Positions 1 through 6,540 of a stretch of DNA of 6,540 nucleotides are shown here, piece by piece. A program made the translations under genes and the position numbers. Position 1 is the first letter of the stretch. Each line of letters begins with the position of its first letter. This DNA comes from Pseudomonadota bacterium (GTDB lineage: Bacteria; Pseudomonadota; Gammaproteobacteria; Magnimaribacterales; D2472): positions 1 through 6,540 of the forward strand of contig RGHK01000051.1 in assembly GCA_010024215.1 (NCBI GenBank), in the 5' to 3' direction. The notes below the pieces were generated by a model. It was not told where the DNA came from and did not search any database. It was given only the letters and a program-made list of their open reading frames with translations.

Positions 1-21
1 AGCGTAAAATACATAAAAAAA

Positions 22-33
22 TGACATTTGTCA
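22..33. repeat. Short inverted repeat in the sdhC leader
   Basis: TGACA-TT-TGTCA, two perfect 5-bp arms around a 2-bp spacer, sits 8 nt before the preferred sdhC start at 42 (and inside the coding region if the ATG at 21 is used). An overlapping dyad AAATG-A-CATTT occupies 19-29. The position would suit an operator near the transcript start, but the arms are short enough to occur by chance and no regulator can be named. Confidence 0.25.
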
Positions 34-41
34 CTTTCTTA

Positions 42-425
42 ATGACTCAAAATAGACCAGTAAATATTAATCTCTTTAAAATAAAGCTTCCACTATCAGC
101 TTTTCTCTCAATTACTCATAGAATAAGCGGTATTTTAATTTTTTTCATAGTTTTGCCTGTTTCTGCTTATACGCTAAGCTTAATTTTTCAAAACCAAGAA
201 TCTTATGATACTTTTTTGGCTTATTACTCAAATAATTTAAGCATAAAACTAACTTTTTTATTCCTAGTTTTAATATTTCAATATCATATTTTTACCGGAA
301 TAAGACATATGTTGATGGATTTTCATCTCTTAGAAGAGTCCTTATCTGTTTCTCATAAGTCTGCAGTATTAACAATTTTTCTTTTTGTTATTAACGCAAT
401 GGTAACTGCATGGGTGATGTTATGA
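42..425 (+). CDS. sdhC: Succinate dehydrogenase cytochrome b556 subunit (SdhC)
   Basis: Larger-numbered membrane anchor of complex II: with SdhD it binds heme b, helps form the ubiquinone site and fixes SdhA/SdhB to the inner membrane. From the ATG at 42 it is 127 aa (E. coli SdhC 129). The N-terminus reads MTQNRPVNINL, matching the family's RPVNLDL-type start. The SITHRISG motif (residues 23-30) supplies Ser23 and Arg27, equivalent to the E. coli quinone-site Ser27 and Arg31. His82 in the QYH...GIRHMLMDF block (80-94) matches the heme-ligand His84. Three hydrophobic spans lie at about 28-49, 70-88 and 108-127. An in-frame ATG at 21 would add seven residues (MTFVTFL); I prefer 42 because homology begins there, but neither start has a convincing Shine-Dalgarno. 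The stop overlaps the sdhD start (ATGA). The family call is firm; the start is less so. Confidence 0.95.
   Translation: MTQNRPVNINLFKIKLPLSAFLSITHRISGILIFFIVLPVSAYTLSLIFQNQESYDTFLAYYSNNLSIKLTFLFLVLIFQYHIFTGIRHMLMDFHLLEESLSVSHKSAVLTIFLFVINAMVTAWVML
413..418 (+). promoter_or_regulatory. Ribosome binding site for sdhD
   Basis: GGTGAT lies inside the last codons of sdhC, 3 nt before the ATG at 422. It complements the 5' part of the usual anti-Shine-Dalgarno sequence (AUCACC), for which a short spacing is expected. It supports 422 rather than 410 as the sdhD start. It also encodes SdhC residues, so its presence could be partly coincidental. Confidence 0.5.
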
Positions 426-772
426 ATATAGGAAAGATTTATTGGTATTTACAGCGATATAGCGCCTTATATTTTTTGGTCTTTTTAATTTATACAGAGT
501 ACTTATTTTGGTCCTCGCAACTAACTTTTAATTTTATAACTGAAAATATTTTATTTAAAATTTCTTTGTCATTTTTTATTTTGTTAGCATGCGCGCATGC
601 TTTTATTGGTTTGTGGACAGTTGGAACTGATTATTTAACTAAAAGAGCATTAGGTTTTGTTTCAAAGCCAATTGGTAATAGTGCTAATGTTATAAGAAAG
701 ATATACGAAGTAGGATTTATTGCGCTTGGCCTTTTTATTATTTATATATATTTCTCAATTATTTGGTCTTAA
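422..772 (+). CDS. sdhD: Succinate dehydrogenase hydrophobic membrane anchor subunit (SdhD)
   Basis: Second membrane anchor of complex II, partner of SdhC in heme b and ubiquinone binding. From the ATG at 422 it is 116 aa (E. coli SdhD 115). It is divergent in sequence but keeps the diagnostic core AHAFIGLWTVGTDY (residues 58-71). His59 corresponds to the E. coli heme ligand His71, and Asp70/Tyr71 to Asp82/Tyr83 near the quinone. Arg12 falls where E. coli has Arg20. Hydrophobic segments lie at about 14-30, 43-67 and 95-115. The start at 422 overlaps the sdhC stop by 4 nt (ATGA), typical of translational coupling, and has GGTGAT just upstream. An upstream in-frame ATG at 410 would add four residues (MGDV) and a longer overlap, and is less likely. 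A 16-bp perfect palindrome spans the His59 codon. Confidence 0.95.
   Translation: MNIGKIYWYLQRYSALYFLVFLIYTEYLFWSSQLTFNFITENILFKISLSFFILLACAHAFIGLWTVGTDYLTKRALGFVSKPIGNSANVIRKIYEVGFIALGLFIIYIYFSIIWS
586..601. repeat. Perfect 16-bp GC-rich palindrome within sdhD
   Basis: AGCATGCGCGCATGCT equals its own reverse complement and sits in strongly AT-rich surroundings. Positions 587-600 alternate purine and pyrimidine without a break. It encodes sdhD residues from the end of Leu55 through Ala60, including the heme-ligand His59. Whether it has any role beyond coding cannot be told from the sequence. Confidence 0.6.
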
Positions 773-775
773 TTT

Positions 776-2560
776 ATGACAACTTTAAACTCAAACAATA
801 TTAAAACACTAGAATTTGATGCTTTGATTATTGGTGGAGGAGGCTCTGGTATGAGAGCTTCCCTTGAGTTAGCAAAATCAGGTCTAAAAACAGCAGTTGT
901 CTCTAAAGTTTTCCCAACTAGATCTCATACTGTATCTGCTCAGGGTGGCATTACATGTGCTATTCAAAGTGCTGACCCAAATGATGATTGGAGATGGCAT
1001 ATGTATGACACAGTAAAGGGTGCAGACTATATTGGAGATCAAGATGCTATAGAGTATTTATGTTCTGAGGGCCCAAAAGCTGTTTTTGAACTTGAGCATA
1101 TGGGGCTGCCTTTTTCTAGGTTCGAAAATGGAAGAATTTACCAGAGGCCTTTTGGAGGTCAATCAAAAGATTTTGGAAAAGGCGGACAGGCAGCAAGAAC
1201 TTGTGCTGCAGCAGATAGAACTGGACATGCCTTGCTTCACACTCTTTATCAAAACAATGTTAAGGAAGGAACAAATTTTCTTAATGAATGGTTTGCAGTT
1301 GATATTGTTAAAAATTCGAAAGATGAGGTTACTGGTGTTATAGCTTTTTCAATTGAGTATGGGGAAGTGGCATATCTAAAAGCCCAATCTACAGTTATGG
1401 CAACAGGTGGAGCTGGTAGAATCTATGCATCGACTACCAACGCTTTAATAAATACTGGTGACGGTCTTGCAATGGCACTTAGAGCCGGCTACCCAGCACA
1501 AGATATGGAAATGTGGCAGTTTCATCCAACAGGGATATATGGAGCTGGATCACTTGTAACGGAGGGCTGTAGAGGAGAGGGTGGATATCTCGTAAATTCA
1601 GATGGTGAGAGATTTATGGAAAGATATGCTCCAAATGTGAAGGATCTTGCTGGAAGAGATGTTGTTGCAAGATCAATGGTCTTAGAAATTCTTGAAGGAA
1701 GAGGATGCGGTGAAAATAAAGATCATATTTTTCTTAAGCTTGATCATCTTGGAGCTGATGTCTTAAATGCAAAACTTCCAGGCATATGTGAGCTTTCAAG
1801 AACCTTTGCCCATGTTGATCCAATATATGAACCTATTCCTGTTGTGCCTACATGTCACTACATGATGGGTGGAACTCCTACAAATATTCATGGCCAAGCC
1901 TTTAAAAGAGTAAATGGAGTTGATTCTATAGTTTCAGGCTTATTTGCAGCTGGAGAAGCAGCTTGTGTTTCTGTTCATGGTGCTAATAGGCTTGGAGGTA
2001 ATTCTTTGCTTGATTTAGTTGTCTTTGGAAGAGCTACGGGAATCTTTATCCAAGAGGAGCTTAAATCAGGAGGAGGTGTTGATTCATCAAGTTCAGAAGA
2101 CATTGATAAAGCATTAGCAAGACTTAACTACCTTAATGAATCAGAATCTGGTTATGAAACAGCTGAGGTTAAAAAAGAATTGCAACAATGTATGCAAAAT
2201 TATTTTGGTGTATTCAGACGTGGTGAATATATGAAAAAGGGTCTTGAGCAACTAAAAGAAATTAGAAATAAAGTCGACAATTTACATCTTAGAGATAAAA
2301 GTAATGCATTTAATACAAGCAGAGTTGAAGCTATAGAATTACAAAATTTATTTGAAGTTGCAGAAGCAACTGCTGTAGCTGCATACACAAGAGATGAAAG
2401 CAGAGGTGCGCATGCTAGAGATGATTTCCCCGATAGAGATGATGATAATTGGTTATGTCATTCTTTGTATGATCCAGTATCTAAGTCTGTAACTAAAAGG
2501 GAAGTTAATTTTAATCCATCTCAAGTTGAAGCTTTCCCACCAATTGTTAGGACATATTAA
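776..2560 (+). CDS. sdhA: Succinate dehydrogenase flavoprotein subunit (SdhA)
   Basis: Catalytic subunit of complex II (EC 1.3.5.1): oxidises succinate to fumarate on a covalently bound FAD at the cytoplasmic face of the membrane and hands electrons to SdhB. 594 aa (E. coli SdhA 588). An N-terminal FAD-binding Rossmann motif GGGGSG lies at residues 20-25. RSHTVSAQGGI (49-59) holds His51, the expected site of the covalent 8-alpha-histidyl FAD bond. The dicarboxylate site is complete: His250 in FHPTG, Thr262/Glu263, Arg294 in GRDVVARS (E. coli proton-shuttle Arg286), His361 in CHYMMGG and Arg405 in ANRLGGNSLLD. The helical C-terminal domain (about 460-594) ends in the typical RDESRGAHARDDFPDRDD block. 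The start lies 3 nt after the sdhD stop and has no visible Shine-Dalgarno, suggesting translation coupled to sdhD. The Asp/Ser-rich stretch at 435-444 is a surface-loop difference only. No frameshift or missing active-site residue seen. Confidence 0.99.
   Translation: MTTLNSNNIKTLEFDALIIGGGGSGMRASLELAKSGLKTAVVSKVFPTRSHTVSAQGGITCAIQSADPNDDWRWHMYDTVKGADYIGDQDAIEYLCSEGPKAVFELEHMGLPFSRFENGRIYQRPFGGQSKDFGKGGQAARTCAAADRTGHALLHTLYQNNVKEGTNFLNEWFAVDIVKNSKDEVTGVIAFSIEYGEVAYLKAQSTVMATGGAGRIYASTTNALINTGDGLAMALRAGYPAQDMEMWQFHPTGIYGAGSLVTEGCRGEGGYLVNSDGERFMERYAPNVKDLAGRDVVARSMVLEILEGRGCGENKDHIFLKLDHLGADVLNAKLPGICELSRTFAHVDPIYEPIPVVPTCHYMMGGTPTNIHGQAFKRVNGVDSIVSGLFAAGEAACVSVHGANRLGGNSLLDLVVFGRATGIFIQEELKSGGGVDSSSSEDIDKALARLNYLNESESGYETAEVKKELQQCMQNYFGVFRRGEYMKKGLEQLKEIRNKVDNLHLRDKSNAFNTSRVEAIELQNLFEVAEATAVAAYTRDESRGAHARDDFPDRDDDNWLCHSLYDPVSKSVTKREVNFNPSQVEAFPPIVRTY
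2549..2552 (+). promoter_or_regulatory. Ribosome binding site for sdhB
   Basis: AGGA within the last codons of sdhA, 8 nt before the sdhB ATG at 2561. This is a normal spacing and supports that start, which abuts the sdhA stop codon with no gap. Confidence 0.5.
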
Positions 2561-3307
2561 ATGGCAAAAAATACTCTAGAAATTAATATGTATAGATACA
2601 ATCCTGAAAAGGATAATTTTCCATACATGATGAAATATCAAATTGAAAAACCTCATAAAGATATTATGGTTCTTGATTTACTTCATCTTTTAAAAGAGCA
2701 GGATGACTCTATCTCCTACAGAAGATCATGCAGGGAAGGTGTCTGCGGCTCAGATGGAATGAATATAAATGGAAAGAATGGCCTTGCATGCATCACTCCA
2801 ATTTCATCGGTAGTTAAAAAGAATAAAATTGAATTAAGACCTTTGCCTGGGCTACCAGTTATAAGAGACTTGGTTGTCGACATGACTGAATTTTATGCTC
2901 AATACGAAAAGATTAAACCTTTTTTACAAAATAGTACTACTGCTCCAGAACAAGAAAGGCTTCAATCGCCTGAAGATAGGGATAAATTAGATGGCTTATA
3001 TGAGTGTATTTTATGCGCTTGTTGTTCAACAAGCTGCCCTTCTTTTTGGTGGAATCCTGATAAATTTTTAGGCCCAGCAGCTTTGCTTCAAGCATATAGG
3101 TTTCTTGCAGATACTAGAGATCTTAAAACTAATGAGAGGCTTGAGGAGCTTTCAGATCCTTTTAGCGTCTATAGATGTCACGGCATAATGAATTGTGTAA
3201 GTGTCTGTCCAAAAGGATTAAACCCTAATAAAGCAATTGGTGAAATAAAGAGCATGCTTTTAAAAGATAAAAATGAAATTATTGCATCAGATGGAGCTAT
3301 GAATTAG
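2561..3307 (+). CDS. sdhB: Succinate dehydrogenase iron-sulfur subunit (SdhB)
   Basis: Carries electrons from SdhA flavin to ubiquinone through three Fe-S clusters. 248 aa (E. coli SdhB 238); most of the extra length is a C-terminal tail after the SMLL motif (residues 231-234) ending IIASDGAMN. The N-terminal ferredoxin domain binds [2Fe-2S] through Cys57, Cys62, Asp65 and Cys77; Asp at the third position is the E. coli-type variant of the more common Cys. The C-terminal helical domain has CILCACC...SCP (149-160) and CHGIMNCVSVCPKGLNP (206-222). By comparison with E. coli, Cys149/152/155/216 bind [4Fe-4S] and Cys159/206/212 bind [3Fe-4S]. Pro160, Trp164 and His207, which contact quinone in E. 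coli, are all present. It starts directly after the sdhA TAA and is followed 6 nt later by sucA, so it is mid-operon. Confidence 0.99.
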   Translation: MAKNTLEINMYRYNPEKDNFPYMMKYQIEKPHKDIMVLDLLHLLKEQDDSISYRRSCREGVCGSDGMNINGKNGLACITPISSVVKKNKIELRPLPGLPVIRDLVVDMTEFYAQYEKIKPFLQNSTTAPEQERLQSPEDRDKLDGLYECILCACCSTSCPSFWWNPDKFLGPAALLQAYRFLADTRDLKTNERLEELSDPFSVYRCHGIMNCVSVCPKGLNPNKAIGEIKSMLLKDKNEIIASDGAMN

Positions 3308-3313
3308 AAGAAA

Positions 3314-6118
3314 ATGAATTATTCTATGCAAGAACTATGGGGGAGTTCACATTTGTCAGCAGGACATGCTGCATATTTAGAATCCCTATATGAAACTTTT
3401 TTAAATAATCCAGATGAGCTATCTGAAGAATGGCTTCAGTTTTTCACAAGCCTTAAAAGTGATTCAAACGGAAAGATCGATGTATCACATCAAAGCATTA
3501 TTGATGAATTTAAAAATTTATCCAGATCCTCAATTTCATCTGAAACAAAAATAGATGAGCGACAAGGAAAGGTTTTTAGGTTAATACAAGCATATAGAAA
3601 TAGAGGACATCAAGAAGCAACTTTAGATCCTCTTGGTATGATGGATAGAAACCCCATAGAAGATCTAAAAATTGAATTTCATGGTTTGTCTGAAAAAGAT
3701 CTCGATGATGAGTTTTATACAGATACGTTTAATAGCGAATCAGAAAAGTCATCATTAAGAAACATTATTAAAGATCTCAGAAATATTTATTGTGGAAATA
3801 TAGGTATTGAATACAACTATATTATGAATTCTGAAGAAAGACACTGGTTTCAAAAGAAGTTCGAGTCAAAAATAGATACATATACATTTAATAAGGATGA
3901 AAAATTACACATCTTTGAAAGATTAAACTCAGCAGAGGGCTTAGCAAAATATCTTGCAGCCAAATATCCAGGAATGAAACGTTTTGGTATAGACGGTAGT
4001 GAGTCTTTAGTGCCATTGGTTGATGCGGTAATACAGAATTGTGGTTTGCTTGGAGCAAACCAAATTTGTTTTGGGATGGCTCATAGAGGTAGATTAAATT
4101 TATTGGTTAATGTTTTAGGAAAGCTACCAAAAGATTTATTTTCTGCTTTTGATGAAACTGAAGTTTTAGAGGGGGCAAATACTGGAGATGTTAAATATCA
4201 TCTAGGTTTCTCATCAAATATTGATACCCCTGGTGGAGAAGTTCATGTTTCACTTAATAATAATCCTTCTCACCTTGAGATAGTTGATCCAGTTGTTCTT
4301 GGCTCTGTTAGAGCAAGACAGGATAGACTCAATGACAAAGAAAGAAACAAAGTCATACCTGTTTTACTTCATGGTGATGCATCTTTTTCAGGTCAAGGTG
4401 TGGTTATGGAGTCATTACAGATGTCGCAAACCAGGGGTTTCTACGTTGGTGGAACAATTCATGTGATTGTGAATAATCAAATTGGATTTACTACTAGTGA
4501 TAAAAATGATGCACGATCCACAGACTATTCAACAGATGTTGCTAAGATGATTCAATCTCCAGTAATCCATGTTAATGGGGATGATCCTGAGATGGTTGTC
4601 AAAGCGGTTAAGATAGCATGTAAATACAGGGCTAAGTTTAATAAAGATGTTGTAATTGATTTATTCTGTTATAGAAGAAGAGGACATAACGAAGCTGACG
4701 ATCCCTCAGCAACCCAACCAACAATGTATAAAAAAATTGCTAGTCATCCTTCTGTTTTAAACCAATATCAAGATAAATTATTCCAAGAAGGCCATATTAC
4801 AAAAGAGTCAGCAATAGAAATTAAAAATACATATAGAAAATCTCTGGAAGGTGGTAAAACTGTCGCGAAAAGTTTATCTGAGCATTCTAATAATGAACTT
4901 TGGTTTGATTGGACTGAATATCTTGATGTTTTGTGGTGGCCAAAAGTAGATACCTCATTTAGTGAAAAGAAATTTAAATCACTTGGTAAAGACATTTGTA
5001 AAGTACCAAGCTCTTTTAACCTTGGTAATCAGGCGTCCAAAATATTTAATGATCGATTAAAAATGGTTGATGGTGATTTAGAAATTAATTGGGGTTTTGC
5101 TGAAAGTATGTCATATGCAACTTTACTATCTGAAGGCTATCCGATCAGATTAACTGGTCAAGATGTTAGAAGAGGTACTTTTTCTCACAGACATGCATGC
5201 GTTTTTGATAAAGAAACTGGTGAAGGCTATATCCCACTTTGCGAAATTGCAAATAAAAATAATACTAGATTTAGTATATATGATTCATTGCTTTCAGAAG
5301 AAGCTGTTCTGGGTTTTGAATATGGATATTCAGCTACCTGGCCTTCAGGATTAACAATTTGGGAAGCTCAGTTTGGAGATTTCGTAAATGGTGCACAGGT
5401 TGTTATTGATCAATTCATTGTTTCTGCACAACATAAATGGGAAAGACTTTCAGGTTTGGTTATGCTTTTACCCCATGGGTTCGAAGGTCAGGGTCCAGAG
5501 CATAGCAGCGCACGTATAGAAAGATTTTTACAATTATGTGCTTCTGAAAATATTCAAGTATGTGTTCCAAGCTCTCCTTCACAAATTTTTCATTTATTAA
5601 GGCGTCAAGCTATTAGAAAAATGAGAACCCCTTTAATAGTAATTTCACCAAAAAGCTTACTTAGAAATCCAAAAGCTACATCTTCTATCAAAGAGTTAAC
5701 TCATGGAGAATTCCATTGTGTGATTGATGATGAAACTAAAGATCAATCAAAAATTACTAAAGTTATTTTGTGCTCTGGAAAAGTTTTTTATGATTTAAAT
5801 GAAAAAAAAGTTCTTGAAGACAAAGACCATATTGCGATCGTAAGAATTGAGCAGCTATATCCTTTTCCATATGATGATTTAGAGGCAGTTTTGAAGAAAT
5901 ATAAAAATGTTGAAGATATTCTATGGTGTCAAGAGGAGCCTGCAAATCAAGGGGCATGGTTTAGTCACAGACACAGACTGCAAAGAGTTTTAGATAGATT
6001 AGACAGTAATTTAGAGATAAAGATGGTAAGCAGACCTCCAGCTGCTGCACCAGCTGTTGGAATGATGAAATTACATCTTGAACAACAGAGCAATCTTATT
6101 GATGAAGCATTACAATAG
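3314..6118 (+). CDS. sucA: 2-oxoglutarate dehydrogenase E1 component (SucA)
   Basis: Thiamine-diphosphate decarboxylase of the 2-oxoglutarate dehydrogenase complex (EC 1.2.4.2): decarboxylates 2-oxoglutarate and transfers the succinyl group to the lipoyl arm of SucB. 934 aa (E. coli SucA 933). The N-terminal segment (about 6-45, ELWGSSHLSAGHAAYLESLYETF) is the family's E2-interaction region. The E1 catalytic domain (about 200-520) contains GMAHRGRLN with His257 (E. coli His260), KYHLGFSS with His296 (E. coli His298), and the ThDP/Mg motif from HGDASFSGQG (353-362) to NN (387-388). The pyrimidine-binding transketolase-like domain (about 590-785) has GQDVRRGTFSHRHA (615-628) and SEEAVLGFEYGYS (661-673), holding the glutamate expected to activate ThDP. 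A C-terminal domain follows, with IVRIEQLYPFP and WCQEEPANQGAW. The start at 3314 is preceded by a weak AGAAG; Met5 is an unlikely alternative. The 6-nt gap to sdhB implies co-transcription with sdh. Confidence 0.99.
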   Translation: MNYSMQELWGSSHLSAGHAAYLESLYETFLNNPDELSEEWLQFFTSLKSDSNGKIDVSHQSIIDEFKNLSRSSISSETKIDERQGKVFRLIQAYRNRGHQEATLDPLGMMDRNPIEDLKIEFHGLSEKDLDDEFYTDTFNSESEKSSLRNIIKDLRNIYCGNIGIEYNYIMNSEERHWFQKKFESKIDTYTFNKDEKLHIFERLNSAEGLAKYLAAKYPGMKRFGIDGSESLVPLVDAVIQNCGLLGANQICFGMAHRGRLNLLVNVLGKLPKDLFSAFDETEVLEGANTGDVKYHLGFSSNIDTPGGEVHVSLNNNPSHLEIVDPVVLGSVRARQDRLNDKERNKVIPVLLHGDASFSGQGVVMESLQMSQTRGFYVGGTIHVIVNNQIGFTTSDKNDARSTDYSTDVAKMIQSPVIHVNGDDPEMVVKAVKIACKYRAKFNKDVVIDLFCYRRRGHNEADDPSATQPTMYKKIASHPSVLNQYQDKLFQEGHITKESAIEIKNTYRKSLEGGKTVAKSLSEHSNNELWFDWTEYLDVLWWPKVDTSFSEKKFKSLGKDICKVPSSFNLGNQASKIFNDRLKMVDGDLEINWGFAESMSYATLLSEGYPIRLTGQDVRRGTFSHRHACVFDKETGEGYIPLCEIANKNNTRFSIYDSLLSEEAVLGFEYGYSATWPSGLTIWEAQFGDFVNGAQVVIDQFIVSAQHKWERLSGLVMLLPHGFEGQGPEHSSARIERFLQLCASENIQVCVPSSPSQIFHLLRRQAIRKMRTPLIVISPKSLLRNPKATSSIKELTHGEFHCVIDDETKDQSKITKVILCSGKVFYDLNEKKVLEDKDHIAIVRIEQLYPFPYDDLEAVLKKYKNVEDILWCQEEPANQGAWFSHRHRLQRVLDRLDSNLEIKMVSRPPAAAPAVGMMKLHLEQQSNLIDEALQ

Positions 6119-6120
6119 GG
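6117..6120 (+). promoter_or_regulatory. Ribosome binding site for sucB
   Basis: AGGG overlaps the last two bases of the sucA TAG stop and lies 6 nt before the ATG at 6127. It is a plausible Shine-Dalgarno and supports that start. Confidence 0.45.
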
Positions 6121-6126
6121 AATATT

Positions 6127-6540
6127 ATGACAATTGAAATAAAATCACCTACATTTCCAGAGTCAGTTGCTGATGGAACTGTAGCAAATTGGTTAAAAAA
6201 AGAGGGAGATCCTGTTAGTCAGGATGAAATTATTGCTGAAATTGAGACCGATAAGGTTGTTCTTGAAGTAGTTGCCCCTACTAATGGCGTCATTACTAAA
6301 ATAATTAAAGTTGAAGGCGATGTTGTAAACAGTGCTGAAATTATTGGTGAGTTTAACGAGGTTAATGATATTCAATCAGAAGATAAAACCATTGAAGAAC
6401 AAAAAGAAGATACTCCGCAACCAGATAAAGATAAGCAATCTATTTCTAAAACTACTAAGAGTAAATCTGGTCCCGCAGCTAAGAAAATTATTGCTGAAAA
6501 TAATCTTGATGCTTCATTGATTAAAGCATCCGGAAAAGAT
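6127..6540 (+). CDS. sucB: Dihydrolipoyllysine succinyltransferase E2 (SucB), 5' part only
   Basis: Core E2 of the 2-oxoglutarate dehydrogenase complex (EC 2.3.1.61): takes the succinyl group from SucA on a lipoyl arm and transfers it to CoA. Only the first 138 codons are in the window; the frame is open to the right edge, so this is truncation by the window, not a broken gene. Residues 1-77 are a biotinyl/lipoyl domain opening TIEIKSPTFPESVADGTV, with Lys43 in IETDKVVLEV as the lipoylation site (E. coli SucB Lys44). FPESVADGTV identifies the succinyl rather than the acetyl enzyme. Residues about 78-113 are a hydrophilic Glu/Asp/Lys/Gln/Ser-rich flexible linker with few prolines. From about 114, GPAAKKIIAENNLDASLIKASGKD begins the peripheral-subunit-binding domain that docks E1/E3. 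The catalytic domain lies beyond the window. Only 8 nt separate it from sucA. Confidence 0.97.
   Translation, partial: MTIEIKSPTFPESVADGTVANWLKKEGDPVSQDEIIAEIETDKVVLEVVAPTNGVITKIIKVEGDVVNSAEIIGEFNEVNDIQSEDKTIEEQKEDTPQPDKDKQSISKTTKSKSGPAAKKIIAENNLDASLIKASGKD

Noticed and set aside
5..10. TAAAAT as a -10 promoter element for the operon
   Set aside because: Five of six bases match TATAAT, but such hexamers are common in AT-rich DNA, and the matching -35 region would lie outside the window, so it cannot be supported.
1086..1343. An 85-codon open frame on the + strand inside sdhA
   Set aside because: It overlaps a strongly conserved part of sdhA in another frame, and its translation resembles no protein; it is a coding shadow.
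2200..2388. Open frame on the - strand opposite the sdhA C-terminal region
   Set aside because: Antisense to a conserved gene, low-complexity translation, no ribosome site; a shadow.
3308..3313. A terminator or intercistronic regulatory element between sdhB and sucA
   Set aside because: Only 6 nt separate the genes, with no hairpin or T-run.
4284..4466. Short + strand open frame inside sucA (also ones at 5163-5354 and on the - strand at 4768-4995 and 5763-5957)
   Set aside because: All lie fully inside conserved sucA coding sequence in other frames, with no recognisable domains.
6193..6520. Open frames at 6193-6375 (-) and 6332-6520 (+) at the right end
   Set aside because: They overlap the clear SucB lipoyl domain and linker in a different frame or strand; the real gene is the sucB frame from 6127, open to the edge.
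1..6540. A hidden novel system (defence, mobile, RNA or repeat-based)
   Set aside because: More than 99% of the window is accounted for by six well-known TCA-cycle genes in a classic order; no direct-repeat array, structured intergenic region or unexplained gene is present.

Overview
The window is a tightly packed, single-strand block of core TCA-cycle genes. It holds the four subunits of succinate dehydrogenase / respiratory complex II (sdhC, sdhD, sdhA, sdhB), then the E1 subunit of 2-oxoglutarate dehydrogenase (sucA), then the first 138 codons of its E2 subunit (sucB), which runs off the right edge. All are on the + strand, in the order sdhCDAB-sucAB familiar from Escherichia coli and many other Gammaproteobacteria. 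All five complete genes look intact, with the expected cofactor ligands and catalytic residues in place and lengths close to the E. coli proteins.

The DNA is AT-rich. Arginine is encoded almost entirely by AGA/AGG (only one CGN codon in the whole of sdhA), and the gene junctions are -4, +3, 0, +6 and +8 bp. Together with the gammaproteobacterial gene order and an SdhB that carries Asp in place of one [2Fe-2S] cysteine, this suggests an AT-rich gammaproteobacterium with a compact genome. A streamlined marine lineage of the SAR86 type is one possibility, but other AT-rich gammaproteobacteria cannot be excluded from this window alone.

Layout: 1-41 is a short leader with no clear promoter and a small inverted repeat. 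42-772 encodes the two small membrane anchors (SdhC, SdhD) that hold heme b and help form the quinone site. 776-3307 encodes the flavoprotein (SdhA) and the iron-sulfur subunit (SdhB). 3314-6118 encodes SucA. 6127-6540 encodes the lipoyl domain, linker and start of the peripheral-subunit-binding domain of SucB.

Working together, SucA and SucB (with an E3 not seen here) convert 2-oxoglutarate to succinyl-CoA. Complex II oxidises the succinate formed later in the cycle to fumarate and passes the electrons through FAD and three Fe-S clusters to ubiquinone in the membrane. I found no mobile element, RNA gene, CRISPR array, terminator or unexplained gene, and no sign of a novel system. The noteworthy points are small: compaction with no room for a separate suc promoter, a perfect 16-bp GC-rich palindrome inside sdhD at the heme-ligand codon, and a short dyad just before sdhC.
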